Positions 15,225-24,222 of a stretch of DNA of 35,427 bases are shown one piece after another. The DNA is from Clostridia bacterium (GTDB lineage Bacteria; Bacillota; Clostridia; Oscillospirales; CAG-272), in the NCBI GenBank assembly GCA_017456625.1, contig JAFTJB010000067.1:1-35427 (forward strand). The letters are read 5' to 3'. The position numbers were made by a program, and so were the translations under genes. The notes beneath the pieces were generated by a model. That model made no database searches, was not told where the DNA came from, and was given only the letters and a program-made list of their open reading frames with translations. Position 1 is the stretch's first letter, and the number at the start of each line of letters is the position of its first letter.

Positions 15225-16577
15225 ATGAGATCGAAAAGCAAGAAGAAACAGATACACGTCAGTATCATCGGCTCATGCGTGTGCAGAGATATTTTTTCTC
15301 TGTCAAAAAACGCCGAGGGATACGGTGATCATGAAAACGAATATATTGTTGACCGTTTCATTCAGAGCATCAACCCACTTTCAGCTGTGGGAGAGAAGAT
15401 GCCCGAGGAGGTTGCCAATAAGCTGGTTCGTGAATCGTCCGCTTCCTCGACCTCGAATTTCTATAAGCGCAATTTCAAGCTCGATGTACAAAAGTCATGG
15501 GACGATTATTTGTCGGAGGTTCGGTCGGAATGGTTGGTTGTGGATTTTTCGACCATGCGCCTGCCTGTTCGTTGCTTTGGATCGACCTACGTAACACAAT
15601 CGCTTGAGGAGGAGGTCCAAAAGGGACAGATCGCATTGCCCGAGGACGCGCAGCTTCGTCAGCTTGCGGCAACACGTACCCTCTCGCTTTCGGAGCTGAC
15701 CGACACGGAGCTCGAGCAGATCGTGAATACCTATTTGGATCGCCTTTTGCAGATCTACCCGCAGCAGAAGATCATTGTGGTGGACGTTAAGCATGTGTTT
15801 ACCTATATTGATGAAAAAGGACAGAGTATACCGTCTCCGAATTATCTGACGAATGCGAATTACCAAGAGGAGAACCGTTTGATTGCCTTGGCGTACGATA
15901 TCGCGAAAAAGCGGATGCCCAAAGCCTTCTTTGTGGATGAGCTCCCCGTAATGATAGGAAATGCCAAGCACGTTTGGGGAAAATGCGGACTTCACTACGT
16001 AGATGATATTTACCTGTATTTTTACAGATGTGTCGATGGGATTGCAGGAAATCGTCTGTCGCGGAAGCAATACAAATCTGCCAACGCCATGCTTATGAAC
16101 GAATTTACGCGGCGCGTGTTTGGACACTATTCCAAGACAGCCAATGAATATGCGCAGAATTCCAAGAGCTGCCTGGATCCCGCACGAGGCTTGAAGCCGG
16201 GAGTTTACCGAAAGAACGGTTTGACCTTGACGGTGGATGAAGATCGAAATTTTCACGTGGAAGGAACGACGACGGTAGAGACCATTTTCTATCTGTACAG
16301 CGGTCACGGTAATCCGTGCGGCGAGTGGCTCTCGGTAAAAGAGGAGATTGCTCCGGGAATGTATATTTTCTCAACACGCGTCAGATCCGATATGAAGCGT
16401 TGCTATATCCAGATGGTGCTTACAACATCGGATATGAAGCAGAAATGGATTTTCGGGAATCTTTCGTCTTGGGTGAAAACGGATTGCACGTATCAGCATT
16501 GCTTGGTGCGTATCGTGGTTTGCAGAGGGGAGTATGTTGATATTACAGGGCGTTTAACTTTTGAAAAAATAAAGTAA
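15225..16577 (+). CDS. DUF6270 domain protein of the glycan cluster
   Basis: This 450-residue protein carries the DUF6270 signature IIGSCVCRDIFSL near its N-terminus (about 14-26). This short GSCVxRD block resembles the nucleophile block of SGNH-like esterases, and related proteins occur in polysaccharide and teichoic-acid loci. Further landmarks are EWLVVDFSTMRLPV near 100 and IIVVDVKHVFTYID near 185. The last 120 residues (from GLKPGVYRKNGLTLTVDED) look like a separate beta-rich, possibly carbohydrate-binding domain. There is no signal peptide. It opens the glycan cluster from its own promoter and has the composition of the flanking chromosome, unlike the AT-rich genes after it. Acyl or phosphoryl modification of a glycan is a guess. 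Confidence 0.75.
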   Translation: MRSKSKKKQIHVSIIGSCVCRDIFSLSKNAEGYGDHENEYIVDRFIQSINPLSAVGEKMPEEVANKLVRESSASSTSNFYKRNFKLDVQKSWDDYLSEVRSEWLVVDFSTMRLPVRCFGSTYVTQSLEEEVQKGQIALPEDAQLRQLAATRTLSLSELTDTELEQIVNTYLDRLLQIYPQQKIIVVDVKHVFTYIDEKGQSIPSPNYLTNANYQEENRLIALAYDIAKKRMPKAFFVDELPVMIGNAKHVWGKCGLHYVDDIYLYFYRCVDGIAGNRLSRKQYKSANAMLMNEFTRRVFGHYSKTANEYAQNSKSCLDPARGLKPGVYRKNGLTLTVDEDRNFHVEGTTTVETIFYLYSGHGNPCGEWLSVKEEIAPGMYIFSTRVRSDMKRCYIQMVLTTSDMKQKWIFGNLSSWVKTDCTYQHCLVRIVVCRGEYVDITGRLTFEKIK

Positions 16578-16633
16578 TTACAAGCATTATTCCCGAGAGA
16601 TAGACATGAAAAATGTATTTGTGACAAAATATC

Positions 16634-16662
16634 TTGAAAAATTTAGGTATATATGGTATACT
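16634..16662 (+). promoter_or_regulatory. Internal promoter of the glycan cluster
   Basis: TTGAAA (16634-16639) and TATACT (16657-16662) are separated by 17 bp, 48 bp upstream of the fusion gene. It lies exactly where base composition turns AT-rich. Confidence 0.8.
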
Positions 16663-16709
16663 ATTAAAAAGGTGTGCCTTGCAAATGTAAATTTTAGAAC
16701 GGAGAATAT

Positions 16710-18989
16710 ATGAAAACTACAATTCAGGACGTATCCCAACATCATTGCAGCGGTTGCGGCGCATGTATGAATGTGTGTCCTTTTGGCGCAATTTCTATGA
16801 AGGAGAACAGCGAAGGTTTTTTGTTTCCGGTGATAAATAGTGAGAAGTGTACCAAGTGCGGCTTGTGTTATAACAGATGCCCATCTGTTAAGTTTGATGA
16901 TTTTTTCATTGAGACTCCGACTGTGTACGGCATGATGGCACACGATGACATAAGAGAAACATCCTCGTCCGGAGGTATGTTTTCTCTCCTTTCTGAATAT
17001 GTTTTTTCGCACAATGGCATTGTGTGTGGTGTTGCTAATACGGAAACCTTTAAGTTGGAATTTGTGTTTGCGGAAAACATGGAGCAGTTGGAAAGTATCA
17101 AGGGCTCCAAATATTATCAAGCCGAGGTCGGAAATACCTATCAAAAAATAAAATGGTATTTGGATAAAGGGAGAACGCTCCTGTTTTGTGCATGCCCGTG
17201 CCAAGTCGCAGCACTGAAAAAATTTTTGGGTAGGGCATATGGTAACTTGATAACTGCCGATGTTGTATGCCATGGTGTACCGTCTCACCTTGCTGTAGAA
17301 CAGTATGTAAAAACACTTGCGGATCTCGATGAAGTGGATGCGCTGAAGTTTCGAGACAAAGCAGTTTATAAATGGTCTTCCAATATTGCACTTTACAAAA
17401 AAAATGGCGAGATTATTAGAAAGCATTTTAATGAATCGACATTCTATCGCGCATTTGGTGCAGGACTGCCGATGAGAGAGAGCTGCTATAATTGTAAATT
17501 TGCCAGAACGGCTCGCGTTGGTGATTTTACCCTCGGCGATTTTTGGCACATTTCTGAATTCCATCAAGATCTTAACGATTACAATGGTACCTCGTCTGTA
17601 TTTTTGAATAATGAGAAGGCAAAGGCGATTTATCAGACGATCGAGCCAAAGATGTACAAGAGTTATCAGATGCCTTTAGAGAATGCAATTCGCTACAACA
17701 CGCAGTTGAGGGAGCCTGTTATAAGACATCCTGCAAGAGATGTTTTTTATCAGTTGATTAAGAATGGCGATTTCGATCAAGTAGTAGATAATCTGCTTAA
17801 AAGAAATCATTTTGATGTTGGAATTGCGGGTTATTGGTATGCAACTAACTACGGGAGCGTGATTACCTATTATTCCCTTTACAAGGCAATTGAAGCAATG
17901 GGATATAAGACGGTTATTTTGGATCGTCCGGATAAGCACCTTGACGGAGAACCACAAACCGTATTTGCTCGCGTTTTTATGAATAAATTTGCCAATATCA
18001 GTGATAGCTATCCGTACTTTGAACAAGGAAATTATGATCGACTTTGCGATAAATATGTAGTTGGATCCGATCAGGTTTGGACCCCCGGTGCTATCTGCGA
18101 TGCCGGATATCGCTTCTTTTTGGATTTTGTATCGGATGATAAGACGAAAGTAGCTTACGCACCTTCGTTTGGGCAAGATAAGTTTGAAGCGCGCTCGGAA
18201 ACAAAAAAGATCGTTTCCTATCTTCTTTCCCGCTTTGATGCTGTGTCTGTGAGAGAAAATACAGGCGTCGATATATGTGAGCGTGAGTTCAATATTGATG
18301 CCGTGCAAATGATAGATCCGATTTTCTTGAACAATCGTGAATTTTATGATCGGATCGCGGAGTATTCCAATAAGCGAATCGAAACACCGTATGTTCTCTC
18401 TTATATTTTGGATCCCGATGAGAGTAAACGCAATATGCTTCTTAAAACGCAGGAGGAAAAGGGACTAACGTTGGTCAATCTTTTGGACGGCAGATATGGT
18501 ACCTTTGATCGAAATAATGAGAAACTCAATCTTCCGAATACGCTGAAAGACGTAAATGAGGAAGAGTGGATCCGGTTGTTCCGTGATTCGGATTTTGTGA
18601 TTACAGATTCTCATCATGGTTTTGCAATGGCGGTTATCTTCAATAAGCCTGTTATCTGTATTATGAATAAGTCCAGAGGTGGTACTCGCTTTACTTCGCT
18701 TTTGGGATGGCTTGGTATGTTGGATCGTTTAGTTGATAAAGATGAGGACATAAATGAAAAGAAGTACTTGTTTGGTGAGTATGATTACTCTGCCGTCAAT
18801 CAAGTGATAGAGACAAAGCGAGCTGAAGCGCTTCGATGGTTAAGCGACAGCTTAAAAATCGATCATGCAGGTGCCCCCGCGGGATTGTATGATTTTGTGA
18901 GAGGCAAACTCGGTGAAATGGAGCGAAAAATTAGTGATCTTTACAATAAAAATCACGAATTACAAAGACAATTAAACGATAGAAAGTGA
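16710..18989 (+). CDS. FrhB-type ferredoxin/flavin domain fused to polysaccharide pyruvyl transferase
   Basis: This 759-residue protein joins two modules. Residues 1-60 hold two 4Fe-4S clusters (C13, C16, C19, C23 and C47, C50, C53, C57). Residues about 65-330 match the F420 hydrogenase/dehydrogenase beta-subunit family (FCACPCQVAALKKFLG, VVCHGVPS, SCYNCKFA, GDFTLGDFW). From about 367 (DVGIAGYWYATNYGSVITYY) to 690 is a polysaccharide pyruvyl transferase domain (YVVGSDQVW, SVRENTG, DSHHGFAMAVIFNKP). The last 35 residues form a coiled coil. The two modules are often separate neighbours in capsule loci; here they are one chain. It probably modifies a glycan, with a redox step supplied by the first half, but the reaction is unknown. 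It is AT-rich compared with its surroundings. Confidence 0.88.
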   Translation: MKTTIQDVSQHHCSGCGACMNVCPFGAISMKENSEGFLFPVINSEKCTKCGLCYNRCPSVKFDDFFIETPTVYGMMAHDDIRETSSSGGMFSLLSEYVFSHNGIVCGVANTETFKLEFVFAENMEQLESIKGSKYYQAEVGNTYQKIKWYLDKGRTLLFCACPCQVAALKKFLGRAYGNLITADVVCHGVPSHLAVEQYVKTLADLDEVDALKFRDKAVYKWSSNIALYKKNGEIIRKHFNESTFYRAFGAGLPMRESCYNCKFARTARVGDFTLGDFWHISEFHQDLNDYNGTSSVFLNNEKAKAIYQTIEPKMYKSYQMPLENAIRYNTQLREPVIRHPARDVFYQLIKNGDFDQVVDNLLKRNHFDVGIAGYWYATNYGSVITYYSLYKAIEAMGYKTVILDRPDKHLDGEPQTVFARVFMNKFANISDSYPYFEQGNYDRLCDKYVVGSDQVWTPGAICDAGYRFFLDFVSDDKTKVAYAPSFGQDKFEARSETKKIVSYLLSRFDAVSVRENTGVDICEREFNIDAVQMIDPIFLNNREFYDRIAEYSNKRIETPYVLSYILDPDESKRNMLLKTQEEKGLTLVNLLDGRYGTFDRNNEKLNLPNTLKDVNEEEWIRLFRDSDFVITDSHHGFAMAVIFNKPVICIMNKSRGGTRFTSLLGWLGMLDRLVDKDEDINEKKYLFGEYDYSAVNQVIETKRAEALRWLSDSLKIDHAGAPAGLYDFVRGKLGEMERKISDLYNKNHELQRQLNDRK

Positions 18990-18997
18990 GGAGTAAT

Positions 18998-20053
18998 ATG
19001 CCAAAGGTTAGTATTGTTGTTCCATGCTACAATGTCGCAACTTATCTTCAAGAATGCTTGGACAGTGTAATTGCGCAGGAACTGAAGGATATTGAAATTA
19101 TTTGTGTTGATGATGGATCGACTGATAACACACTTGAAATCTTGAATGAATACGCCAAGCGTGACACACGTGTCAAGGTTATTACTAAGCCAAACGCCGG
19201 ATATGGCAACTCCATGAATATGGGTATGGATGCCGCAACGGGCGAGTATATTGGCATTGTAGAGTCGGATGACTGGGTAGAGCCTACTATGTTCTCCGAT
19301 TTGTATGATACTGCGAAGAAGTTTGATGCAGATATCGTGAAAAGTGATTACTACGAGTTTGCAACCAAGGACGGTGGTATGCAGGTTTATATTCAAACGC
19401 CTACTGATCCTTGGTTCTATAACAAGGTTATTTCTGCCTACACAACAGAGGATATTTATCACTTTAGAATGAATACGTGGACAGGTATTTATAAGACGTC
19501 TATGATCCGCCTATTTGATATTCGGCACAATGAAACGCCCGGTGCATCCTATCAGGATAACGGATTTTGGTTTAAGACCATTTCTCTTGCAAATAGCGTA
19601 GTTTACGTCGATAAAGCATATTATCATTACAGGCAGGACAACCCGAATTCCAGCATTAACAGCAAGGGAAAGGTGTTCTGCATGTGCGACGAGTACAAGT
19701 TTATTCGTGAGTTCGTTGAAGCAAATCCCGATATTAAGAATGCACATCTCGAGACTTTTCTTGCAAAACAGTATTACAACTATTTCTATACCTATAAGAG
19801 AGTTGCAAATGAGCATAAGATTGCATTTCTTGAGCGTTTCTCGCAGGAATTTAACGAATCCTTTGAAAAGGGAGAGTTTACTGAGTGTATGCTTCCTCCT
19901 GCCGAGATGTCGATTCTCACGCGTATCATGGCAGATCCGGTGAAGTTCTATTATGATGATATGATTTGGTCATTGAATGATGATTACCGCAGAATGTCTG
20001 ATGAGTTTGCAACGATAACGACAGAAATGGAGAAATATCATGAGCAACATTAA
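18998..20053 (+). CDS. Family 2 glycosyltransferase (first copy)
   Basis: This 351-residue GT-A enzyme adds a sugar from a nucleotide donor to a growing surface glycan at the cytoplasmic membrane face. The N-terminal half has VSIVVPCYNVATYLQECLDS, then the donor-binding VDDGSTDNT (about 36-44) and the metal-binding ESDDW (DxD-type, about 90-94). There are no transmembrane spans. The ATG at 18998 follows GTGAGG and begins 8 bp after the fusion gene; its stop overlaps the next glycosyltransferase by 14 bp. The second half (about 190-351) is acceptor-specific and helical. It is AT-rich like its neighbours. Sugar and linkage cannot be predicted. Confidence 0.9.
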   Translation: MPKVSIVVPCYNVATYLQECLDSVIAQELKDIEIICVDDGSTDNTLEILNEYAKRDTRVKVITKPNAGYGNSMNMGMDAATGEYIGIVESDDWVEPTMFSDLYDTAKKFDADIVKSDYYEFATKDGGMQVYIQTPTDPWFYNKVISAYTTEDIYHFRMNTWTGIYKTSMIRLFDIRHNETPGASYQDNGFWFKTISLANSVVYVDKAYYHYRQDNPNSSINSKGKVFCMCDEYKFIREFVEANPDIKNAHLETFLAKQYYNYFYTYKRVANEHKIAFLERFSQEFNESFEKGEFTECMLPPAEMSILTRIMADPVKFYYDDMIWSLNDDYRRMSDEFATITTEMEKYHEQH

Positions 20054-21212
20054 AATTTCCGTTATTATTCCCGTATATAATACTGCCACCTTTCTTCCAA
20101 AATGTCTGGATTCGCTCCACTCACAGAAATACGAGGACGTAGAGTATATTTTAGTGAATGACGGATCTACTGACAATTCTCTCCATGTTTGCGAGGTGTA
20201 CGCACAAAAAGACGAGCGTTTTGTTGTCATCTCAAAGGAGAACGGTGGTCCATCTAGCGCAAGAAATCTTGCTATTTCTAAAGCGAGAGGGGAATATATT
20301 ACTTTTGTTGATTCTGATGATTATATTGAAGAGAATGCCTACGAGACAATTGCTGATCTTTTGGAGAAGCATGAAGATCCGGATATGTTGGTATTTGGTG
20401 CGGAACTTACGCCCTTTGGCGCTCCCGACTATATGTATCGCATGACAAATACACGCGATATTGTTTACGAAAAATTTGAACCGGCTATTCTTTTTGACGA
20501 GGTAGGAGCAAGACCTTTCCTGTGGCTTCAAGTTATTAGAAGATCGTTAATTGTCGATCATAACATCAAAATGGATGAATCTATACGGCTTGGTGAAGAT
20601 CAAGTGTTCCAAATGGAGGTTATACCTTTCGCACAAAAGGTTGTATTTACATCTCATAAGCTATACTATTACCGTTGGAGACGTGTCGGATCCATTATGT
20701 CTGAAACTTCTGAAAAGAAAATTATGAAACTTCGGTTGCATGTTGATCTTGTCGATAAGGTTTTCAATGTAATGGAAAAATGGGATCGTGATGACGAGAT
20801 GAAAAAGAAGACGCTGATTTGGTCTATCTTTTTCTTATGGGGCGACATCCTGTATTTGATGGAGGATGAGCAAAATGATATCGCATTGGCTTTGGTCAAG
20901 GTCTGGGAAAAACATTCTTATCAAAAATACACCGAGGACTTTGACATTTGGTGTCAAGTTAGATTGAATCACATTTTGCTTATGGCAGAGCCCGATCGCG
21001 ATAAGCGTATTGAACTGTTCACAGCGGCAAATGCAGATTTGAAGAAAAAGATTGATGAAATCTACCAAACGGAAGAATATAAGGAAATTCTCGCAAGTCG
21101 CGTGCCAAAGTTAACTTTTTGGCAAAGAGCAAAGCGTTGTCTGAAAGTGAACGGTATCTTTGGTACGATTAAAAAAATTCTTAAAAAGACCTACCAAAAA
21201 TTATTTAAATGA
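20040..21212 (+). CDS. Family 2 glycosyltransferase (second copy)
   Basis: This 390-residue GT-A glycosyltransferase begins ISVIIPVYNTATFLPKCLDS, with VNDGSTDNS (about 39-47), GGPSSARN and the metal-binding DSDDY (about 92-96). The C-terminal end (about 355-390) is strongly basic with repeated Lys (LKKTYQKLFK) and may bind the membrane surface. Its start overlaps the previous gene by 14 bp, so translation is probably coupled. It and the first copy share the N-terminal fold but differ in the acceptor half, so they likely make different linkages in one repeat unit. Confidence 0.9.
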   Translation: MSNIKISVIIPVYNTATFLPKCLDSLHSQKYEDVEYILVNDGSTDNSLHVCEVYAQKDERFVVISKENGGPSSARNLAISKARGEYITFVDSDDYIEENAYETIADLLEKHEDPDMLVFGAELTPFGAPDYMYRMTNTRDIVYEKFEPAILFDEVGARPFLWLQVIRRSLIVDHNIKMDESIRLGEDQVFQMEVIPFAQKVVFTSHKLYYYRWRRVGSIMSETSEKKIMKLRLHVDLVDKVFNVMEKWDRDDEMKKKTLIWSIFFLWGDILYLMEDEQNDIALALVKVWEKHSYQKYTEDFDIWCQVRLNHILLMAEPDRDKRIELFTAANADLKKKIDEIYQTEEYKEILASRVPKLTFWQRAKRCLKVNGIFGTIKKILKKTYQKLFK

Positions 21213-21225
21213 TAGGAATAATGTT

Positions 21226-22332
21226 ATGAAAAAATACGATTATCTGATCGTCGGTGCGGGATTGTTTGGCGCTGTGTTTGCTTATGAGGCGACGCAGAGA
21301 GGCAAAAAGTGCCTTGTGATCGACAAGAGAGCGCACATCGGCGGTAATATCTACTGCGAGAAGGTTGAGGGCATCAACGTTCACAAGTACGGCGCGCACA
21401 TTTTCCATACCTCCGATAAGGCGGTTTGGGAGTACGTCAACCGTTTTGCAGAGTTCAACCACTATATCAACTCTCCCGTGGCGATCTATCACGACGAGCT
21501 CTACAATCTTCCCTTCAACATGAATACCTTCAGCAAAATGTGGGGCGTTAAGACCCCCGCGGAAGCAAAGGCAAAGATCGCGGAGCAGATCGCACAGCTC
21601 AATATCACCGAGCCGAAGAACCTCGAGGAGCAGGCGCTCTCTCTGGTCGGACGCGACGTGTACGAGAAGCTGGTCAAGGAATATACCGAGAAGCAGTGGG
21701 CGAGAGATTGCAAGGATCTTCCCGCGTTCATCATCAGACGACTGCCTCTCCGCTTCACCTATGACAACAACTATTTCAACGACCGCTATCAGGGTATCCC
21801 GATCGGCGGCTATACGCCCATCATTGAGAAGATGCTCGAGGGATCGGACGTTCTCTGTAATACGGACTATTTTGATTATATCAAGGAAAATCCCGACGTT
21901 GCGACAAAGACCGTCTTTACGGGACAGATCGATCGCTTCTTCGATTTCAAGCTCGGTGTTCTTGAATACCGCAGTGTGAGATTTGAGACAGAGGTGCTCG
22001 ATATGGAGAACTATCAGGGCAATGCGGTGGTCAATTACACCTCCAAGAACGAGCCCTATACCCGCGTGATCGAGCACAAGCACTTTGAGTTTGGCACGCA
22101 GCCCAAGACCGTCATTTCCAAGGAGTATTCCTCCGAATGGAAGAGCGGTGACGAGCCCTACTATCCGATCAACAACGATCGAAACAATTCGCTCTATCAG
22201 CAATACAAGGAGCTGGCAGACAACACCCCCGATGTGATCTTCGGCGGTCGACTCGGTCAGTACAAGTACTATGATATGGACAAGGTGATCATTGCCGCGC
22301 TTGAGGCGGTTGCCGCTGAGTTCGGAAACTGA
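21226..22332 (+). CDS. glf: UDP-galactopyranose mutase
   Basis: This 368-residue flavoenzyme converts UDP-galactopyranose to UDP-galactofuranose. It shows the FAD-binding VGAGLFGAVFA (about 8-18), the GGNIY loop, HKYGAHIFHTS (about 49-59), the substrate-loop region YTEKQWARD, and the C-terminal GRLGQYKYYDMD motif that closes over FAD. The ATG at 21226 follows TAGGAA, 13 bp after the previous stop. Its base composition and codon choice return to the GC-richer chromosomal style, in contrast to the two glycosyltransferases just before it. It implies that the cluster builds a galactofuranose-containing glycan. Confidence 0.96.
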   Translation: MKKYDYLIVGAGLFGAVFAYEATQRGKKCLVIDKRAHIGGNIYCEKVEGINVHKYGAHIFHTSDKAVWEYVNRFAEFNHYINSPVAIYHDELYNLPFNMNTFSKMWGVKTPAEAKAKIAEQIAQLNITEPKNLEEQALSLVGRDVYEKLVKEYTEKQWARDCKDLPAFIIRRLPLRFTYDNNYFNDRYQGIPIGGYTPIIEKMLEGSDVLCNTDYFDYIKENPDVATKTVFTGQIDRFFDFKLGVLEYRSVRFETEVLDMENYQGNAVVNYTSKNEPYTRVIEHKHFEFGTQPKTVISKEYSSEWKSGDEPYYPINNDRNNSLYQQYKELADNTPDVIFGGRLGQYKYYDMDKVIIAALEAVAAEFGN

Positions 22333-22345
22333 TTTTTTTAGTACA

Positions 22346-22375
22346 ACAGAGGAAAGCCCCAAGGGTTTTCCTCTG
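22346..22375 (+). terminator. Hairpin between glf and the DUF4422 gene
   Basis: ACAGAGGAAA-type arms (22346-22358 with 22363-22375) form a long stem without a strong U-run. It probably lowers, but does not abolish, read-through into the next gene. The AGGAG site lies shortly afterwards. Confidence 0.6.
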
Positions 22376-22398
22376 TCTTGTATCAAGTTAGGAGAACT

Positions 22399-24069
22399 AT
22401 GGAACACGATGTAACGGTGAAGCTGTTGGTCTGCTATCACAAGCCCGACAAGCTTTTGCGAGATGAAATCCTCACGCCCATTCACGTTGGTCGGTCATGT
22501 GCCCGTGCGGCACAAAATCCCGATCTTTCCTGGATGGAAGCAAATATGATCGGTGACGATACGGGTGAGAATATTTCTGAATTGAATAGCTCCTACAATG
22601 AGTTGACAGCAACCTATTGGGCGTGGAAGAATTACGATAAGCTGGGAAATCCCGATTATCTGGGATTGATGCACTATCGAAGGCATTTTATATTTGACCG
22701 CGCGCGCGATCTCAGTTTTGTTGAGTATGAGCAATGGGACGATGCATATCTTGATTTTATTTCCTATTCTACCGAAAACGTCAGAAATATTGTCCGTGAT
22801 CAGGATATCGTTTATTATCGCGGCAAGGTCAGTCAAATTTATGAGCATTATCGTGATAATCACAGGATCGAGGATCTTGACCTTGCGCTGGGGATCCTTG
22901 GAGAATTGCATCCCGAGGACCGCGCAATTGCTGCGGATTATGTAAAAGGTGACACGGGTTGCTTCTGCAACATGGCGATCTTCTCGAGAGAGATGTTCTT
23001 TGCGTACTGTGCGTGGCTTTTCCCGATTTTAGAGGAATTTGCAAGATGCGTGGATATGAGCGAGAAGCGATTTTTTATCTCCGAGAGACTTACGGGAATC
23101 TTTGTTGCAAAAATGCAAGTGGAGGGCAAAAAAACGCTTCCGCTGGCATCTGTGTTCGTGCAATCGGAGTACCGTATTCCCGTTGCCATGCCATTGACAA
23201 GCGAAACGCTACCCGAGGTGGCAATCACTGTGAAGTCTTTTCTTGAGCATGCAAAGAAGACGACGCATATTGATTTTTACTTTCTGACCGAAGGTGTAGA
23301 GGAAGTTGTGTGCGCGCCTATTGTATCCATTCTATCCAAACGGACGGATTTTTCGGTCAATTTTGTGGACGTAATGACATTTTGCACCGACAGACATATT
23401 CAAAATGAACCGAAGCATTATCCGCTATATCTTGCGGAGCTGCTACCTAAAGTAAAAAAATGCTTTTACGCTACTGCGAACGTATATATTATGCGGGATA
23501 TTGAAGCTTTTTTTCGACTTTGCTCGGTGGACGACTTTTGGATTGTGGGAGCAGGATCTCGTGATGATGCGGAACGGTTTACTCGCATTGGAGATTCCTG
23601 CGTTCTGAATCTGGAACGGATGCGCGCACATCGTTTTTTTGACGCGTACGCAAGGACTGAGGTGAAGGGACAATCGCTTGGTGAATTGCTTGCAGGATTG
23701 TGCTGTGATCAAGTTTCTTTTTATCCGGCATGGTTTTGGATCAATGCCGATGAAAAGACGCTTTCTGCTTCACGACGTGAAAGAAGTACGCTTGAGACCG
23801 ATGCAGTGTATCACCCCATGATTTGCTATGCCGATCATGCAACTCCTATAGATTATCCGCGGGCGGTATATTCGGTGTTTTGGTGGCGTACTGCGCACTC
23901 CGTTTCAACCGAGCTTGCACAAATGCCAGGCGAAAAAGCTGCACAGATCTATAAAATTCTTTGCTCTTTACCGAGTGAAACAAGACTGATCTTCAAGATT
24001 CGACGGTATTACCGTCAATACGGGTTTAAGGGGACGGTGAAACGCTTTTTTGCAAAGCTTTTTAAATGA
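22399..24069 (+). CDS. DUF4422 glycosyltransferase with degenerate GT8-like C-terminal domain
   Basis: This 556-residue protein starts with a DUF4422 domain (about 5-250) with the family landmarks DDTGENISELNSSYNELTATY (about 54-74, named only as a landmark), WAWKN and LGLMHYRRHF. DUF4422 proteins are treated as glycosyltransferases of surface-polysaccharide loci. Residues about 275-420 look like a family 8 glycosyltransferase (KSFLEHAKKTTHIDFYFLTEG, then HYPLYLAELLPKVKKCFYATANVYI). The metal-binding DxD that should follow is replaced by ATANVYIMRD, so this half may be inactive or structural. The C-terminal end is basic. An AGGAG site precedes the ATG at 22399. It closes the cluster before a strong terminator. 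Confidence 0.82.
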   Translation: MEHDVTVKLLVCYHKPDKLLRDEILTPIHVGRSCARAAQNPDLSWMEANMIGDDTGENISELNSSYNELTATYWAWKNYDKLGNPDYLGLMHYRRHFIFDRARDLSFVEYEQWDDAYLDFISYSTENVRNIVRDQDIVYYRGKVSQIYEHYRDNHRIEDLDLALGILGELHPEDRAIAADYVKGDTGCFCNMAIFSREMFFAYCAWLFPILEEFARCVDMSEKRFFISERLTGIFVAKMQVEGKKTLPLASVFVQSEYRIPVAMPLTSETLPEVAITVKSFLEHAKKTTHIDFYFLTEGVEEVVCAPIVSILSKRTDFSVNFVDVMTFCTDRHIQNEPKHYPLYLAELLPKVKKCFYATANVYIMRDIEAFFRLCSVDDFWIVGAGSRDDAERFTRIGDSCVLNLERMRAHRFFDAYARTEVKGQSLGELLAGLCCDQVSFYPAWFWINADEKTLSASRRERSTLETDAVYHPMICYADHATPIDYPRAVYSVFWWRTAHSVSTELAQMPGEKAAQIYKILCSLPSETRLIFKIRRYYRQYGFKGTVKRFFAKLFK

Positions 24070-24103
24070 TTCTCATGAATACCCACTCCGAAAGGAGTGT
24101 TGT

Positions 24104-24138
24104 AAAAAGGCTACCCATTGCTGATGGGTAGCCTTTTT
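24104..24138 (+). terminator. Terminator of the glycan cluster
   Basis: AAAAAGGCTACCCAT and its complement form a long perfect stem around a 5-nt loop, followed by TTTTT, 35 bp past the last stop. The A-run on the other side makes it usable in both directions. Confidence 0.93.
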
Positions 24139-24162
24139 GTAAGGTTCTGAAGGAGAGTGGGT

Positions 24163-24208
24163 TTGGGAGAGGGGAAACTCTTTGAGGAAGAGTTCCCCCC
24201 TCTCCCAA
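24163..24208. repeat. Intergenic palindromic element
   Basis: Outer arms TTGGGAGAGGGG (24163-24174) and CCCCTCTCCCAA (24197-24208) pair perfectly. An inner stem ACTCTT/AAGAGT (24177-24182 with 24188-24193) closes a 5-nt loop. No U-run follows on either strand, so it is not a plain terminator. It looks like a REP/MITE-type dispersed palindrome, though only one copy is present here. Confidence 0.65.
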
Positions 24209-24222
24209 GACCGTTTCTCCTA

